A stretch of 48,625 nt of DNA, from the NCBI GenBank assembly GCA_903891415.1, contig CAITEH010000063.1, forward strand, positions 1 to 48,625, read 5' to 3'. The DNA is from Candidatus Firestoneibacteriota bacterium (GTDB taxonomy: Bacteria > Oederibacteriota > D2-FULL-39-29). Below are positions 8,217-16,345 of the stretch, piece by piece. The position numbers were made by a program, and so were the translations under genes. Numbering within the stretch: the stretch's first letter is position 1; each line of letters opens with the position of its first letter. Below the pieces are notes generated by a model that was not told the DNA's origin, searched no databases, and saw only the letters and a program-made list of their open reading frames with translations.

Positions 8217-9081
8217 AGTTGCTTACTTCCCGGGCTGCTCGCTTTCTTCGACTGCCAAAGAATATGATGTTGCCACAAGGCTGGTCTGCGAGGACCTGGA
8301 AATAGAGCTGGTTGAAGTACCCGAATGGGTGTGTTGCGGCGCAACTACAGCTCATATTACTTCGGAATTAACGGCTGCTGTGCTTCCCGCAAGATCGCTT
8401 ATCTGGGCCGAAAAACACAATATGACCATTACCTCACCCTGTTCGGCGTGTTTTTCCCGCCTGAAAATGGCGCAGCTTAATCTGGAAAAATATCCCGGCT
8501 TAAAAAAAGAAGCGGAAGAGATCCTGGGAGAAACCTACAGCGGAAAAGGGGAAGTCCTGCATCTTACCAGAGTAATGCTTGAACGCTACGGAGTTGATAA
8601 TATTAAGGCAAAGTTAAAAAAACAACTTAAAGGGTTGAAGATCGCCTGTTATTACGGCTGTCTGATGACCCGGCCTGCAGAAGTTTGCGAGAATGACAGA
8701 GTAGAAGACCCGATGCTAATGGATAACCTGGTTAGCGCGCTCGGCGCGCAGGCCGTGAAGTGGAGTTATAAAACGGAATGCTGCGGCGCGGCTTTTTCAC
8801 TCACAAAAACAGAAATTGTGCGCAAGCTCTCCGGTGATATTTTAAAAGAAGCAAAGGCCTCCGGCGCGGAGCTGATAATGGTTGCCTGCCCGCTCTGTCA
8901 CAGTAATCTTGACGCCAGGCAGCCGGAAATATCAAAACTGTTAAAGGCCGAACTTAATATACCCGTACTTTATTTTACGCAGGTCATAGGGCTGGCTCTG
9001 GGCTACGGTTACCTGGACCTGATGCTGAATAAACATTTTATTGATCCCGCGCCCCTGCTTAAAGCAAAAGGAATACTCTAA
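8209..9081 (+). CDS. hdrB: Heterodisulfide reductase subunit B (HdrB)
   Basis: Both cysteine-rich CCG domains are present: FPGCSLSS with VCCG (C42, C43) in the first, and CYYGCLMTRP with ECCG (C191, C192) plus CPLCHSN in the second. In HdrB these ten or so cysteines hold two non-cubane [4Fe-4S] clusters that cleave the disulfide substrate, so the subunit looks catalytically complete. Its 290 residues are the normal length. It overlaps hdrC by 8 bases and ends TAATG, sharing one base with hdrA. The natural substrate in this organism is unknown; DsrC is the usual suggestion in sulfate reducers but is not seen here. Confidence 0.93.
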   Translation: MFKVAYFPGCSLSSTAKEYDVATRLVCEDLEIELVEVPEWVCCGATTAHITSELTAAVLPARSLIWAEKHNMTITSPCSACFSRLKMAQLNLEKYPGLKKEAEEILGETYSGKGEVLHLTRVMLERYGVDNIKAKLKKQLKGLKIACYYGCLMTRPAEVCENDRVEDPMLMDNLVSALGAQAVKWSYKTECCGAAFSLTKTEIVRKLSGDILKEAKASGAELIMVACPLCHSNLDARQPEISKLLKAELNIPVLYFTQVIGLALGYGYLDLMLNKHFIDPAPLLKAKGIL

Positions 9082-11069
9082 TGGCCAGAATAGGCGTTTT
9101 CGTCTGCCATTGCGGCACAAATATAGCCGGAGTTGTAGATGTTACCCGAGTAGCCAAATATGCCGGGTCCCTACCCGGCGTTAAAGTAGCCGTTGATTAT
9201 AAATTTATGTGCTCCGATCCGGGGCAGAATACTATAATAGACGCGATAAAAAAATACGGGCTTGACCGCCTGGTTGTGTCTGCCTGCTCGCCAAGAATGC
9301 ATGAAGCTACCTTCAGAAGGACCGCAGAAAGAGCAGGCATAAACCCCTATATGGTCGAGATGGCCAACATACGCGAGCATGTCGCGTGGGTGCACAGTGA
9401 TGATAAAGAACTTGCCACCCAAAAAGCCATGAAGCTTATGGAAATGGCGGTAGCAAAAGTAAGGCGCAGTGAAGCCCTTTCCAAGATGTTTGCTCCCATA
9501 GAAAAACGCGCGCTGGTCATAGGCGGCGGTATAGCAGGAATTCAAGCGGCGCTTGACATTGCCGGCGCGGGCTATAAAGTTCTGCTTGTAGAAAAAGAAC
9601 CTTCCATAGGCGGGCGCATGGCCCAGCTTGATAAAACCTTTCCGACACTTGACTGCTCTGCCTGTATCCTGACCCCAAAGATGGTCGCGGCAGCCCAGGA
9701 TCCGAACATTACCCTCCTGACCTATGCTGAAGTCACCGAAGTTTGCGGTTTTGTCGGCCAGTTCGAAGTAAAGATCAAAAAAAAGGCAAAATCTGTCAAT
9801 TCAAAATGTATCGGCTGCGGCGTTTGCACGACAAAATGTCCCAGCAAAAAAGCGCTTTCAGAATTTGATGAAAAACTCGCGCCCAGAAAAGCCATCTATA
9901 CCCCTTTTCCTCAAGCAGTGCCTAATGTACCGGTAATAGACCGGACCGCCTGCACTTTTTTTCTTACGGGTAAATGCAAGATCTGTGAAAAAGTCTGCCC
10001 TACCGGTGCCATTGATTACACACAGCAGGATGAATTCATTAAAGAAAAATTCGGTGCGGTAGTAGTGGCTACCGGTTTCGATATTTATGACCATTCCAAT
10101 TACGGTGAATATGGTTATGGAGAAATAAAAGATGTGATCACCGGTCTGCAATTTGAAAGACTTATCAGTTCTACGGGGCCTACCGCCGGGCACGTGACAC
10201 GGCCCTCCGACCATAGAGAAGTAAAGAATGTTGTTTTTATTCAGTGCGTCGGTTCCCGGGATGAAGCCAAAAAACGCCCCTACTGTTCCAGGGTATGCTG
10301 TATGTACACTGCAAAACAGGCGATGCTGCTAAAAGACCATTATCCGGAAACGCAAGCCTACGTGTTTTATATTGATATAAGGTCCGCAGGAAAGAACTAT
10401 GAAGAATTTGTCCAGCGGGCCCAGAATGAATACGGCGTGCTTTATCTGAGAGGCAGGGTTTCAAAAATATATGAACGGGCCAATAAATTGCTGGTAAAAG
10501 GCGCGGATACTTTATCCGGAGCGCAGGTCGAAATAGAGGCGGACCTGGTAGTTCTGGCAAATGGTTTCGAACCCAAGAAAGGTGCCAAGGAATTTGCCCA
10601 GCTTTTTCATATGTCCTCGGACCAGTACGGTTTTTATAATGAACTTCACCCGAAACTTGCTCCGGTTGAAACAGCCATCTCCGGCGTCTTTGTAGCCGGC
10701 TGCTGCCAGTCACCCAAAGATATTCCCGATACAGTGGCGATGGCTTCCGCTACCGCGGCCAAAGTGTGCGCTTTATTTGCAAAAGAAAAATTGGAAGTTG
10801 AACCTTTGATCGCGGGAGTCAACCAGTTGACCTGTTCCGGCTGTGAAACCTGCTACAATGTCTGTCCCTATTCTGCTATTGAGATGAAAGATAAAGAGGT
10901 TAAGAGAGGCGAGGTAAGGCATGTCGCAGAAGTGTTAGAAAGCGTCTGCAAAGGCTGCGGTGCGTGTGTCGGGGCCTGTTACTCTAAGGCCGTAGACCTT
11001 AAAGGTTTCACTGACAGACAGGTGCTTGATCAGGTGGAGACAGCGACGGCGCCGATTACGGATAACTGA
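9081..11069 (+). CDS. hdrA: Heterodisulfide reductase subunit A (HdrA), electron-bifurcating flavoprotein
   Basis: A full-length HdrA of 662 residues. It has an N-terminal iron-sulfur domain (VFVCHCGTNIAGVVDV), then an FAD-binding Rossmann fold (VIGGGIAGIQAALDIA, about 148-165) with the following EPSIGGRMAQLDKTFPTLDCSAC signature. An inserted ferredoxin carries CIGCGVCTTKCP (from C243) and CKICEKVCP. A C-terminal ferredoxin has CSGCETCYNVCP (from C585) and CKGCGACVGAC (from C623). The FAD is the known site of electron bifurcation in the Hdr-Mvh complexes. It would take pairs of electrons from FlxD/MvhD and send one to ferredoxin and one through HdrC/HdrB. A 141-base gap separates it from the next gene, longer than elsewhere in the operon. 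Confidence 0.94.
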   Translation: MARIGVFVCHCGTNIAGVVDVTRVAKYAGSLPGVKVAVDYKFMCSDPGQNTIIDAIKKYGLDRLVVSACSPRMHEATFRRTAERAGINPYMVEMANIREHVAWVHSDDKELATQKAMKLMEMAVAKVRRSEALSKMFAPIEKRALVIGGGIAGIQAALDIAGAGYKVLLVEKEPSIGGRMAQLDKTFPTLDCSACILTPKMVAAAQDPNITLLTYAEVTEVCGFVGQFEVKIKKKAKSVNSKCIGCGVCTTKCPSKKALSEFDEKLAPRKAIYTPFPQAVPNVPVIDRTACTFFLTGKCKICEKVCPTGAIDYTQQDEFIKEKFGAVVVATGFDIYDHSNYGEYGYGEIKDVITGLQFERLISSTGPTAGHVTRPSDHREVKNVVFIQCVGSRDEAKKRPYCSRVCCMYTAKQAMLLKDHYPETQAYVFYIDIRSAGKNYEEFVQRAQNEYGVLYLRGRVSKIYERANKLLVKGADTLSGAQVEIEADLVVLANGFEPKKGAKEFAQLFHMSSDQYGFYNELHPKLAPVETAISGVFVAGCCQSPKDIPDTVAMASATAAKVCALFAKEKLEVEPLIAGVNQLTCSGCETCYNVCPYSAIEMKDKEVKRGEVRHVAEVLESVCKGCGACVGACYSKAVDLKGFTDRQVLDQVETATAPITDN

Positions 11070-11210
11070 TATCCAATAGCTAATAGCTAATGACTAATAA
11101 AGAAAATTACAAAGTACGAATGACAAATTACGATATTAGGTAGTATCATTTTACAGACTTTTACGAACGTTTATAGACTCTAAGGGGCCTTATTTTGGCA
11201 GGAGTATATT
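11070..11210. other. AT-rich spacer inside the hdr-flx operon
   Basis: This 141-base gap holds a small iteration of AATAGCT/AATGACT units (about 11076-11098) and no reading frame worth calling. I see no convincing terminator or promoter. It divides the operon into an hdrCBA half and a flxDCBA half, so a second promoter is possible. Confidence 0.4.
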
Positions 11211-11618
11211 TTGGATAACAAAGTACCGCAGTTGAACATAGTCGGTTTCCTTTGCAACTGGTGTTCTTACGCGGGCGCGGATATGACCGGCCTGGGCAGG
11301 AATACCTATCCTTCTAACATTAAGGTTATCCGTATTCCGTGCACGGGTAGGATGGATCCGATGATGATCATAGAGGCCTTTCATAACGGGGCGGACGGAG
11401 TGCTCGTTTCCGGCTGTCATCCGGGGGACTGCCACTATACTGAAGGTAATTATTACTGGAGACGGCGGTACCCGCATCTAAAGAGTTTACTGGAGCACTT
11501 CGGCATAGATAAAAGGCGTTTTCATGCGAGCTGGGTTTCCGCTTCGGAAGGGAAAAAATTTGCCGAAGTCGTAAAAAAAGTTACGGCCGAAGTAAAGGAT
11601 TGGCGCGATAATGGATAA
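11211..11618 (+). CDS. mvhD: Hydrogenase iron-sulfur delta subunit, MvhD/FlxD
   Basis: The start is TTG 11211, preceded by AGGAG at 11200-11204. The 135-residue protein has all the marks of MvhD: C15NWC18SYAGAD, PC44TGRMD, and SGC69HPGDC74HYTEGN. These hold the [2Fe-2S] cluster that hands electrons to HdrA. With no hydrogenase in the operon and an NAD(P)H-oxidising pair downstream, it corresponds to FlxD of the Desulfovibrio FlxABCD-HdrABC complex rather than to a hydrogenase adaptor. Its end overlaps the next start by 8 bases. Confidence 0.92.
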   Translation: MDNKVPQLNIVGFLCNWCSYAGADMTGLGRNTYPSNIKVIRIPCTGRMDPMMIIEAFHNGADGVLVSGCHPGDCHYTEGNYYWRRRYPHLKSLLEHFGIDKRRFHASWVSASEGKKFAEVVKKVTAEVKDWRDNG

Positions 11619-12450
11619 GGAATTACAGGATCTGATAAAAAAGCTCTTGACCGAAAAAAAGGTTGATTATGCCATTGGCTATGAAAAAGCCTATGATGAG
11701 TTTTCAACCAGGCCGGCTTTTGTGACTAGCGCGGAGGACACGGCCCGCTTGATATTTAATAAATACTGTATCAATAATCTCGGCCTTTACCTCACCAAAC
11801 TAAAAAAGAATAAAATTGCCCTGATCTGCAAGGGCTGCGATATTCCGACCGTACGGGAACTGGTAAAAGAGAAGCAGTTCAGCAGGGAAAATGTTATAGT
11901 TATCGGCGCTGCCTGCGACGGGGTGCTTGACAAAAGGACCGGCAAGCAGCCGGAAAAATGCCTTAACTGCGGTGTAAAACAGCCAAAAGGCGCGGATTTC
12001 ACCGTTGGAACGGCAAAAGATTCCACAACGGCCAGGAACTTTAATGATGTTGCCGAGTTTGAGAAAAAGAGTTCTAAAGAGAAAATGCAGTTCTGGGACC
12101 GGCAATTTGAAAAATGTATACGGTGTTATGCCTGCCGCAATGTCTGTCCGGTATGCTACTGCCCGGATTGTTTTGCGCAAAGGAGCATGCCGGAATATCT
12201 GAATAAGAACGTTGATGCCGAAGAAAACAAAATGTTCCATATGATACGCATGCAGCATGTTTTTGGCCGGTGTACTGACTGCAAGGCCTGCGATACTGCC
12301 TGCCCGGTCAATATTCCTCTGACCCTGCTTACAAAAAAACTGGCAAAAGACGCCAAAGAGTTATTTAATTATGAGAGCGGCGCGGATATGGATGCAAGGC
12401 CGCCCCTCTCTACCTATGATGAAGATGATCCTGAATCCGGAATAATGTAG
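11611..12450 (+). CDS. Iron-sulfur protein of the Flx complex (FlxC-like)
   Basis: This 279-residue protein has an N-terminal half with ALICKGCD (from about residue 71), GAACDG and EKCLNCG, three cysteine groups seen in proteins related to the F420-reducing hydrogenase beta family. The C-terminal half has two [4Fe-4S] motifs: CIRCYACRNVCPVCYCPDC from C169, and CTDCKACDTACPV from C221. The position between mvhD/flxD and the sulfhydrogenase-like pair is that of FlxC in FlxABCD-HdrABC clusters. It probably relays electrons between FlxB and FlxD; that is inference from order and cysteine content. The acidic tail (YDEDDPESG) is unremarkable. Confidence 0.75.
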   Translation: MDKELQDLIKKLLTEKKVDYAIGYEKAYDEFSTRPAFVTSAEDTARLIFNKYCINNLGLYLTKLKKNKIALICKGCDIPTVRELVKEKQFSRENVIVIGAACDGVLDKRTGKQPEKCLNCGVKQPKGADFTVGTAKDSTTARNFNDVAEFEKKSSKEKMQFWDRQFEKCIRCYACRNVCPVCYCPDCFAQRSMPEYLNKNVDAEENKMFHMIRMQHVFGRCTDCKACDTACPVNIPLTLLTKKLAKDAKELFNYESGADMDARPPLSTYDEDDPESGIM

Positions 12451-12456
12451 GAGTTT

Positions 12457-13479
12457 ATGGCTTACTTGATAATAAAAGATGATATAAAGAATTTACTGGA
12501 TGAGCTTATTAAAGTAAAAGCGGTCTTTGCTCCCAAAAAAGACGCGGAGGACACTGTCCTTTTTGGAAAGCTGGCTTCCGGTGCCGAGTGGTACGGGGAT
12601 TCTCTTTTAACACACACCACAGCAAAAGATAAAGTTTACCTTCAATCAGAGACATTTTTTAAGATAAAAAAAGACAAGAACGGTGTTTTCCTTGAAGATC
12701 CCGCGGAACCGGCAGAAACAGTTATCTTTGGCTGCCGCCCCTGTGATGCCCGGGGTTTTGATATTATCGGTAAACTCTTTAACTGGAGCGGTTTTGTTGA
12801 CGAGTATTATACAAAAAGGATACAGAAGACAACGATAATTACCATTTCCTGCGAAAAGCCGGAAAGCACCTGTTTTTGTACTTCATTCTTGAACGGGAGT
12901 CCAGTAAATAGTACAGGCAGCGATCTGTTATTAACTCCGCTAAAAGAAGGAAGCTGCCTTGCGGAAGCAATTACCGCCAAAGGCGAAGCTATTATCACGG
13001 GGTATTCCCGGTATTTTAAGGAAGCCGGTGCTGCGGAAGAAAAAGCTAAAATAGAATTTAAGACCGAGGCGGAAAAAAAGATAACCAAGAAACTTGATCT
13101 CCCGGGAATAAAGCAAAAGCTTGATACCTCTTTTGATTCGAGTTACTGGGATACCGCTCATTTGCCCTGCGTGAAATGCGGCGCTTGTACTTTTGTCTGT
13201 CCGACCTGCTATTGTTTTGATATTACCGAGAAAGCTTTTGACAATATTAACTCGGAAAGGGTGAGAAGCTGGGATACCTGTATGAGCGAGCTGTTTACGA
13301 GGATGGCCGGCGGGGTGAATCCGCGGATAGACACCAAAAAGAGATTCAGGCAGAGGTTTATGCATAAATTTAATTACCATGTGGACAATTTTAAGGAAGA
13401 ACTCTGTACGGGCTGCGGCCGCTGTATAAAAGCCTGTCCGGTCAGTATTGACATAAGAAGTGTCATAGAGAACGTTTAG
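12457..13479 (+). CDS. flxB: Sulfhydrogenase beta-like iron-sulfur subunit (FlxB)
   Basis: TAGGAG at 12448-12453 precedes the ATG. The 340-residue protein is like the beta subunit of archaeal sulfhydrogenases and the HydB/AsrA family. It has an N-terminal domain with IFGCRPCDARGFDI, then CEKPESTCFC in the middle. Two C-terminal [4Fe-4S] motifs follow, at C238 (CVKCGACTFVCPTCYC) and C317 (CTGCGRCIKACPV). These subunits accept electrons from the FAD/NAD(P) subunit encoded next and pass them on to the iron-sulfur chain. The domain set appears complete, with no sign of decay. Confidence 0.88.
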   Translation: MAYLIIKDDIKNLLDELIKVKAVFAPKKDAEDTVLFGKLASGAEWYGDSLLTHTTAKDKVYLQSETFFKIKKDKNGVFLEDPAEPAETVIFGCRPCDARGFDIIGKLFNWSGFVDEYYTKRIQKTTIITISCEKPESTCFCTSFLNGSPVNSTGSDLLLTPLKEGSCLAEAITAKGEAIITGYSRYFKEAGAAEEKAKIEFKTEAEKKITKKLDLPGIKQKLDTSFDSSYWDTAHLPCVKCGACTFVCPTCYCFDITEKAFDNINSERVRSWDTCMSELFTRMAGGVNPRIDTKKRFRQRFMHKFNYHVDNFKEELCTGCGRCIKACPVSIDIRSVIENV

Positions 13480-13511
13480 TATAAATTAAGCTAAAGTTAC
13501 GGGAGAGTAGA

Positions 13512-14342
13512 GTGGCTGAAAATATTTACAAACCGCACCTGGCAAAGGTAGTTGAGATAAAGGCCGAAACCGGGGACATAAAGAGCTATAAATTTGAACT
13601 TCAGGACCCTGAAGTAAGAAAAACTTTTACCTGGAAAGCCGGCCAATTTTTAATACTGGATATATTTGGCATAGGGGAGACTATTTTTACTTTTGCCAAT
13701 CCCCAGACCAGAAGTGAATTTGTGGAATGTACCATACGAAAAGTAGGGCGGGTCACAGAGGCCATACATGAACTTGAGATTGGCGCGACAGTCGGGCTCA
13801 GGGGCCCCTACGGCAACTGGTTTCCTTTTGATAAATGGCAGGGCAAAAATCTGCTTTATATTGCCGGCGGAGTGGGCCTAGCGGCACTAAGGTCCTCCAT
13901 TGAATTTGCGCTTGATACCTTTAAGGATTTTAAAAAGAAAACTATCCTTTACGGGGCAAGAAGCCCTTTGGATATCTGCTATAAGGACAGATTTTCTGAC
14001 TGGGAAAAAGTTCCGGATACCGAAATAATACTTACTGCGGATAAAGGAGCTGACGGCTGGAAACATAAAGTCGGTTTTGTGCCCGCTGTTTTAAAAGAAG
14101 TGCACCCCTCACCGGCAGATTCAGTGGCAATAATCTGCGGGCCCCCGATCATGATAAAATTTGTCCTTAAAGAACTGCTTGACCTGGGCTTTACACCCGA
14201 GCAGATAGTCACCACACTTGAAATGAGAATGAAATGCGGTCTGGGCAAGTGCGGCAGGTGTAATGTCAAGCATCTTTATATTTGCAAAGACGGCCCGGTA
14301 TTTACCTATTCCCAGTTAAAAGACCTTCCGGACGAATACTGA
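13512..14342 (+). CDS. flxA: FAD/NAD(P)-binding subunit, sulfhydrogenase gamma-like (FlxA)
   Basis: The start is GTG 13512 after GGGAG (13501-13505). The fold is that of ferredoxin-NADP reductase. An FAD barrel (GETIFTFANPQ...GLRGPYGNWFP) is followed by the nucleotide-binding motif YIAGGVGLAALRS and the CGPPIMIKF motif. Near the C-terminus a [2Fe-2S] site is formed by C242, C247, C250 and C258 (CGLGKCGRC...C), as in HydG and PyrK. This would be the entry point for NADH or NADPH into the complex. It is the last gene of the operon; fhs starts 127 bases later. No terminator is visible between them, so read-through is possible. Confidence 0.9.
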   Translation: MAENIYKPHLAKVVEIKAETGDIKSYKFELQDPEVRKTFTWKAGQFLILDIFGIGETIFTFANPQTRSEFVECTIRKVGRVTEAIHELEIGATVGLRGPYGNWFPFDKWQGKNLLYIAGGVGLAALRSSIEFALDTFKDFKKKTILYGARSPLDICYKDRFSDWEKVPDTEIILTADKGADGWKHKVGFVPAVLKEVHPSPADSVAIICGPPIMIKFVLKELLDLGFTPEQIVTTLEMRMKCGLGKCGRCNVKHLYICKDGPVFTYSQLKDLPDEY

Positions 14343-14469
14343 GAAAGAAGTTCGTAAGGTGGCATAAAGTTTTTAAGGTTTTAAAGCCTAAATATCGTTG
14401 ATGTATATTTAAAGAATCAATGCTAAGAGCTTGTTTAGTGCTTAGTCATTATATTTCAAAGGGGGCCTT

Positions 14470-16185
14470 ATGAAAGTAAACAAAGTTAAAGTACCTTCAG
14501 ATATTGACATTGCGCAGGCGGTCAAGCTTAAACCAATAACTGATATTGCCGAAAAAATAGGCATTAAGAGGAACGAAATTGAGCTTTACGGTGATGTCAA
14601 GGCCAAGATCAAGCTCGAATTATTAGACCGCGTAAGATCCCGTCCTCAGGGTAAATATATTGATGTTACGGCGATCACCCCGACCCCGCTTGGAGAAGGT
14701 AAGACCGTCACAACTATCGGGCTTTCCCTGGGCCTTGCAAAAATAGGGAAAAAAGTGATAACAGCTATCAGGCAGCCTTCACTCGGGCCGGTGTTTGGAA
14801 TTAAAGGCGGTGCTGCGGGAGGAGGGTACTCCCAGGTCGTGCCTATGGAAGATTTTAACCTTCATTTGACCGGAGACGTTCACGCGGTATCTATTTCGCA
14901 TAACCTTTGTTCCGCTTTTCTGGACAACCATCTGCACAAAGGAAATAAACTTGGAATTGACCTCAATAATATTTTATGGCGCAGAGTCGTGGACATATCC
15001 GACAGGTCATTAAGGAATATAATTATAGGTTTGGGAGGCAAGGATGACGGTATTGCCAGGCAGACCGGCTTTGATATCTCTGTTGCCTCTGAAGTTATGG
15101 CCATACTTGCTCTAACCACAAGTTTAGCGGACATGCGCCAGCGGCTGGGCAGGATAGTTGTGGCTTTTACCAAGGATGGCAAACCGGTAACAGCGGAAAA
15201 TCTGGGGGTCGCGGGCTCTATGGCTGTGCTTATGCGCGATGCCATTAAACCCACGCTAATGCAGACCACCGAACATACACCGGCTTTTGTGCACGCGGGA
15301 CCTTTTGCTAATATCGCGCACGGGAATAATTCAATAATAGCGGATCAGATGGCGGTTAAACTCGGTGATTATGTAGTTACCGAGTCGGGCTTTGGCGCGG
15401 ACCTGGGAATGGAAAAATTCATGAATATAAAATGCCGTTACAGCAAACTTATACCGAATTGCGTGGTAATGGTCTGTACGGTAAGGGCTTTAAAAATGCA
15501 TTCAGGAAAATTCATGGTGGTGCCCGGAAAGCCTATTCCGGAGGATTTGTTAAAAGAAAATCTGCAAGCTATTGAAGAGGGCGTCTGTAACCTGGAGAAA
15601 CAGATAGAAAACGCGAGGATCTTCGGTGTTCCTGTGGTCGTAGCCATCAATAAATTTACTACCGATACCGATAAAGAAATAGAATTTATCAGGCAGAGAG
15701 CTCTGCAAGCCGGAGCAGAAGACGCGGTGCTTTCGGATGTCTGGGAAAAAGGCGGGGAAGGCGGGAAAGAACTTGCACACGCGGTCGTGAAAGCCTGTGA
15801 TAAAAAATCAAAGTTTAATTTCCTTTATCCGCTGGAAGCCTCTATCAAAGAAAAGATCCTTACGATCGCGACAAAAATTTACGGCGCAAAAAGTGTTTCT
15901 TATTCGGCTGCCGCGGAAGACAAGATCAAACTTTACAGCGGGCTGGGTTGGGATAAACTGCCGGTCTGCATGGCCAAGACACATCTTTCCTTGTCCCATG
16001 ATCCCTCGCTAAAAGGCCGTCCGTCGGACTTTACGCTTCCGATAAGGGATATTAGAGCGTCTATAGGGGCAGGTTTCCTCTACCCGCTTTGCGGTGATAT
16101 GCGTACCATGCCCGGCCTTCCTACTGCTCCTGCGGGTATGAAAGTTGATCTTGATAAGAACGGCAGGGTTGTCGGGTTATTCTAA
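14470..16185 (+). CDS. fhs: Formate-tetrahydrofolate ligase
   Basis: The enzyme joins formate to tetrahydrofolate with ATP, the first committed step of the Wood-Ljungdahl methyl branch, and also supplies one-carbon units for biosynthesis. The P-loop TPTPLGEGKTVTT is near residue 71. The family signatures RQPSLGPVFGIKGGAAGGGYSQV and MEDFNLHLTGD follow directly. At 571 residues the length is normal, and the C-terminal IGAGFLYPLCGDMRTMPGLP is intact. GGGGGCC just before the ATG serves as a strong ribosome site. It lies directly behind the hdr-flx operon on the same strand, as one-carbon genes do in several acetogens, but no folD, metF or ACS/CODH gene is in the window. Confidence 0.97.
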   Translation: MKVNKVKVPSDIDIAQAVKLKPITDIAEKIGIKRNEIELYGDVKAKIKLELLDRVRSRPQGKYIDVTAITPTPLGEGKTVTTIGLSLGLAKIGKKVITAIRQPSLGPVFGIKGGAAGGGYSQVVPMEDFNLHLTGDVHAVSISHNLCSAFLDNHLHKGNKLGIDLNNILWRRVVDISDRSLRNIIIGLGGKDDGIARQTGFDISVASEVMAILALTTSLADMRQRLGRIVVAFTKDGKPVTAENLGVAGSMAVLMRDAIKPTLMQTTEHTPAFVHAGPFANIAHGNNSIIADQMAVKLGDYVVTESGFGADLGMEKFMNIKCRYSKLIPNCVVMVCTVRALKMHSGKFMVVPGKPIPEDLLKENLQAIEEGVCNLEKQIENARIFGVPVVVAINKFTTDTDKEIEFIRQRALQAGAEDAVLSDVWEKGGEGGKELAHAVVKACDKKSKFNFLYPLEASIKEKILTIATKIYGAKSVSYSAAAEDKIKLYSGLGWDKLPVCMAKTHLSLSHDPSLKGRPSDFTLPIRDIRASIGAGFLYPLCGDMRTMPGLPTAPAGMKVDLDKNGRVVGLF

Positions 16186-16221
16186 TACCATAAAATTGAA
16201 AAATAGAGGTTGGAACCGGTA

Positions 16222-16273
16222 ATTCTTCTGGGACTTAAGTGTCCGGAACACAATGCTGGGAGGCATTAATATG
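16222..16273 (+). promoter_or_regulatory. Structured leader motif, copy 1 (upstream of the dehydrogenase)
   Basis: Of 52 bases, 50 are identical to 17555-17606. Two hairpins are visible. P1 pairs TTCT-GGAC with GTCC-GGAA (16226-16248) around loop TTAAGT with one bulged G. P2 pairs AATGC with GCATT (16252-16267), and its loop carries the Shine-Dalgarno sequence GGGAGG (16258-16263). An ATG stands 7 bases after that site at 16271. The two differences between copies fall in the P1 loop and just before the ATG, so neither breaks a base pair. A cis-acting RNA element is inferred. Confidence 0.65.
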
Positions 16274-16345
16274 GTAAAGCAATATGGTTTTAAGGCAAGC
16301 AACAGGGTCAAGGAGGCAATATGTCGATTTTTGACCTGGATATAA
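16271..16345 (+). CDS. 24-codon leader peptide overlapping the dehydrogenase start
   Basis: The ATG belonging to leader copy 1 opens a frame that begins MVKQYGFKASNRVKE and ends at TAA 16343-16345, 25 bases inside the dehydrogenase gene in another frame. It has the spaced GGGAGG site. Its first eight residues resemble the aminotransferase N-terminus encoded behind leader copy 2 (MAKEFSMK). It may be a translated regulatory peptide that couples to the dehydrogenase, or the relic of a lost gene. Translation is not shown by sequence alone. Confidence 0.4.
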   Translation: MVKQYGFKASNRVKEAICRFLTWI

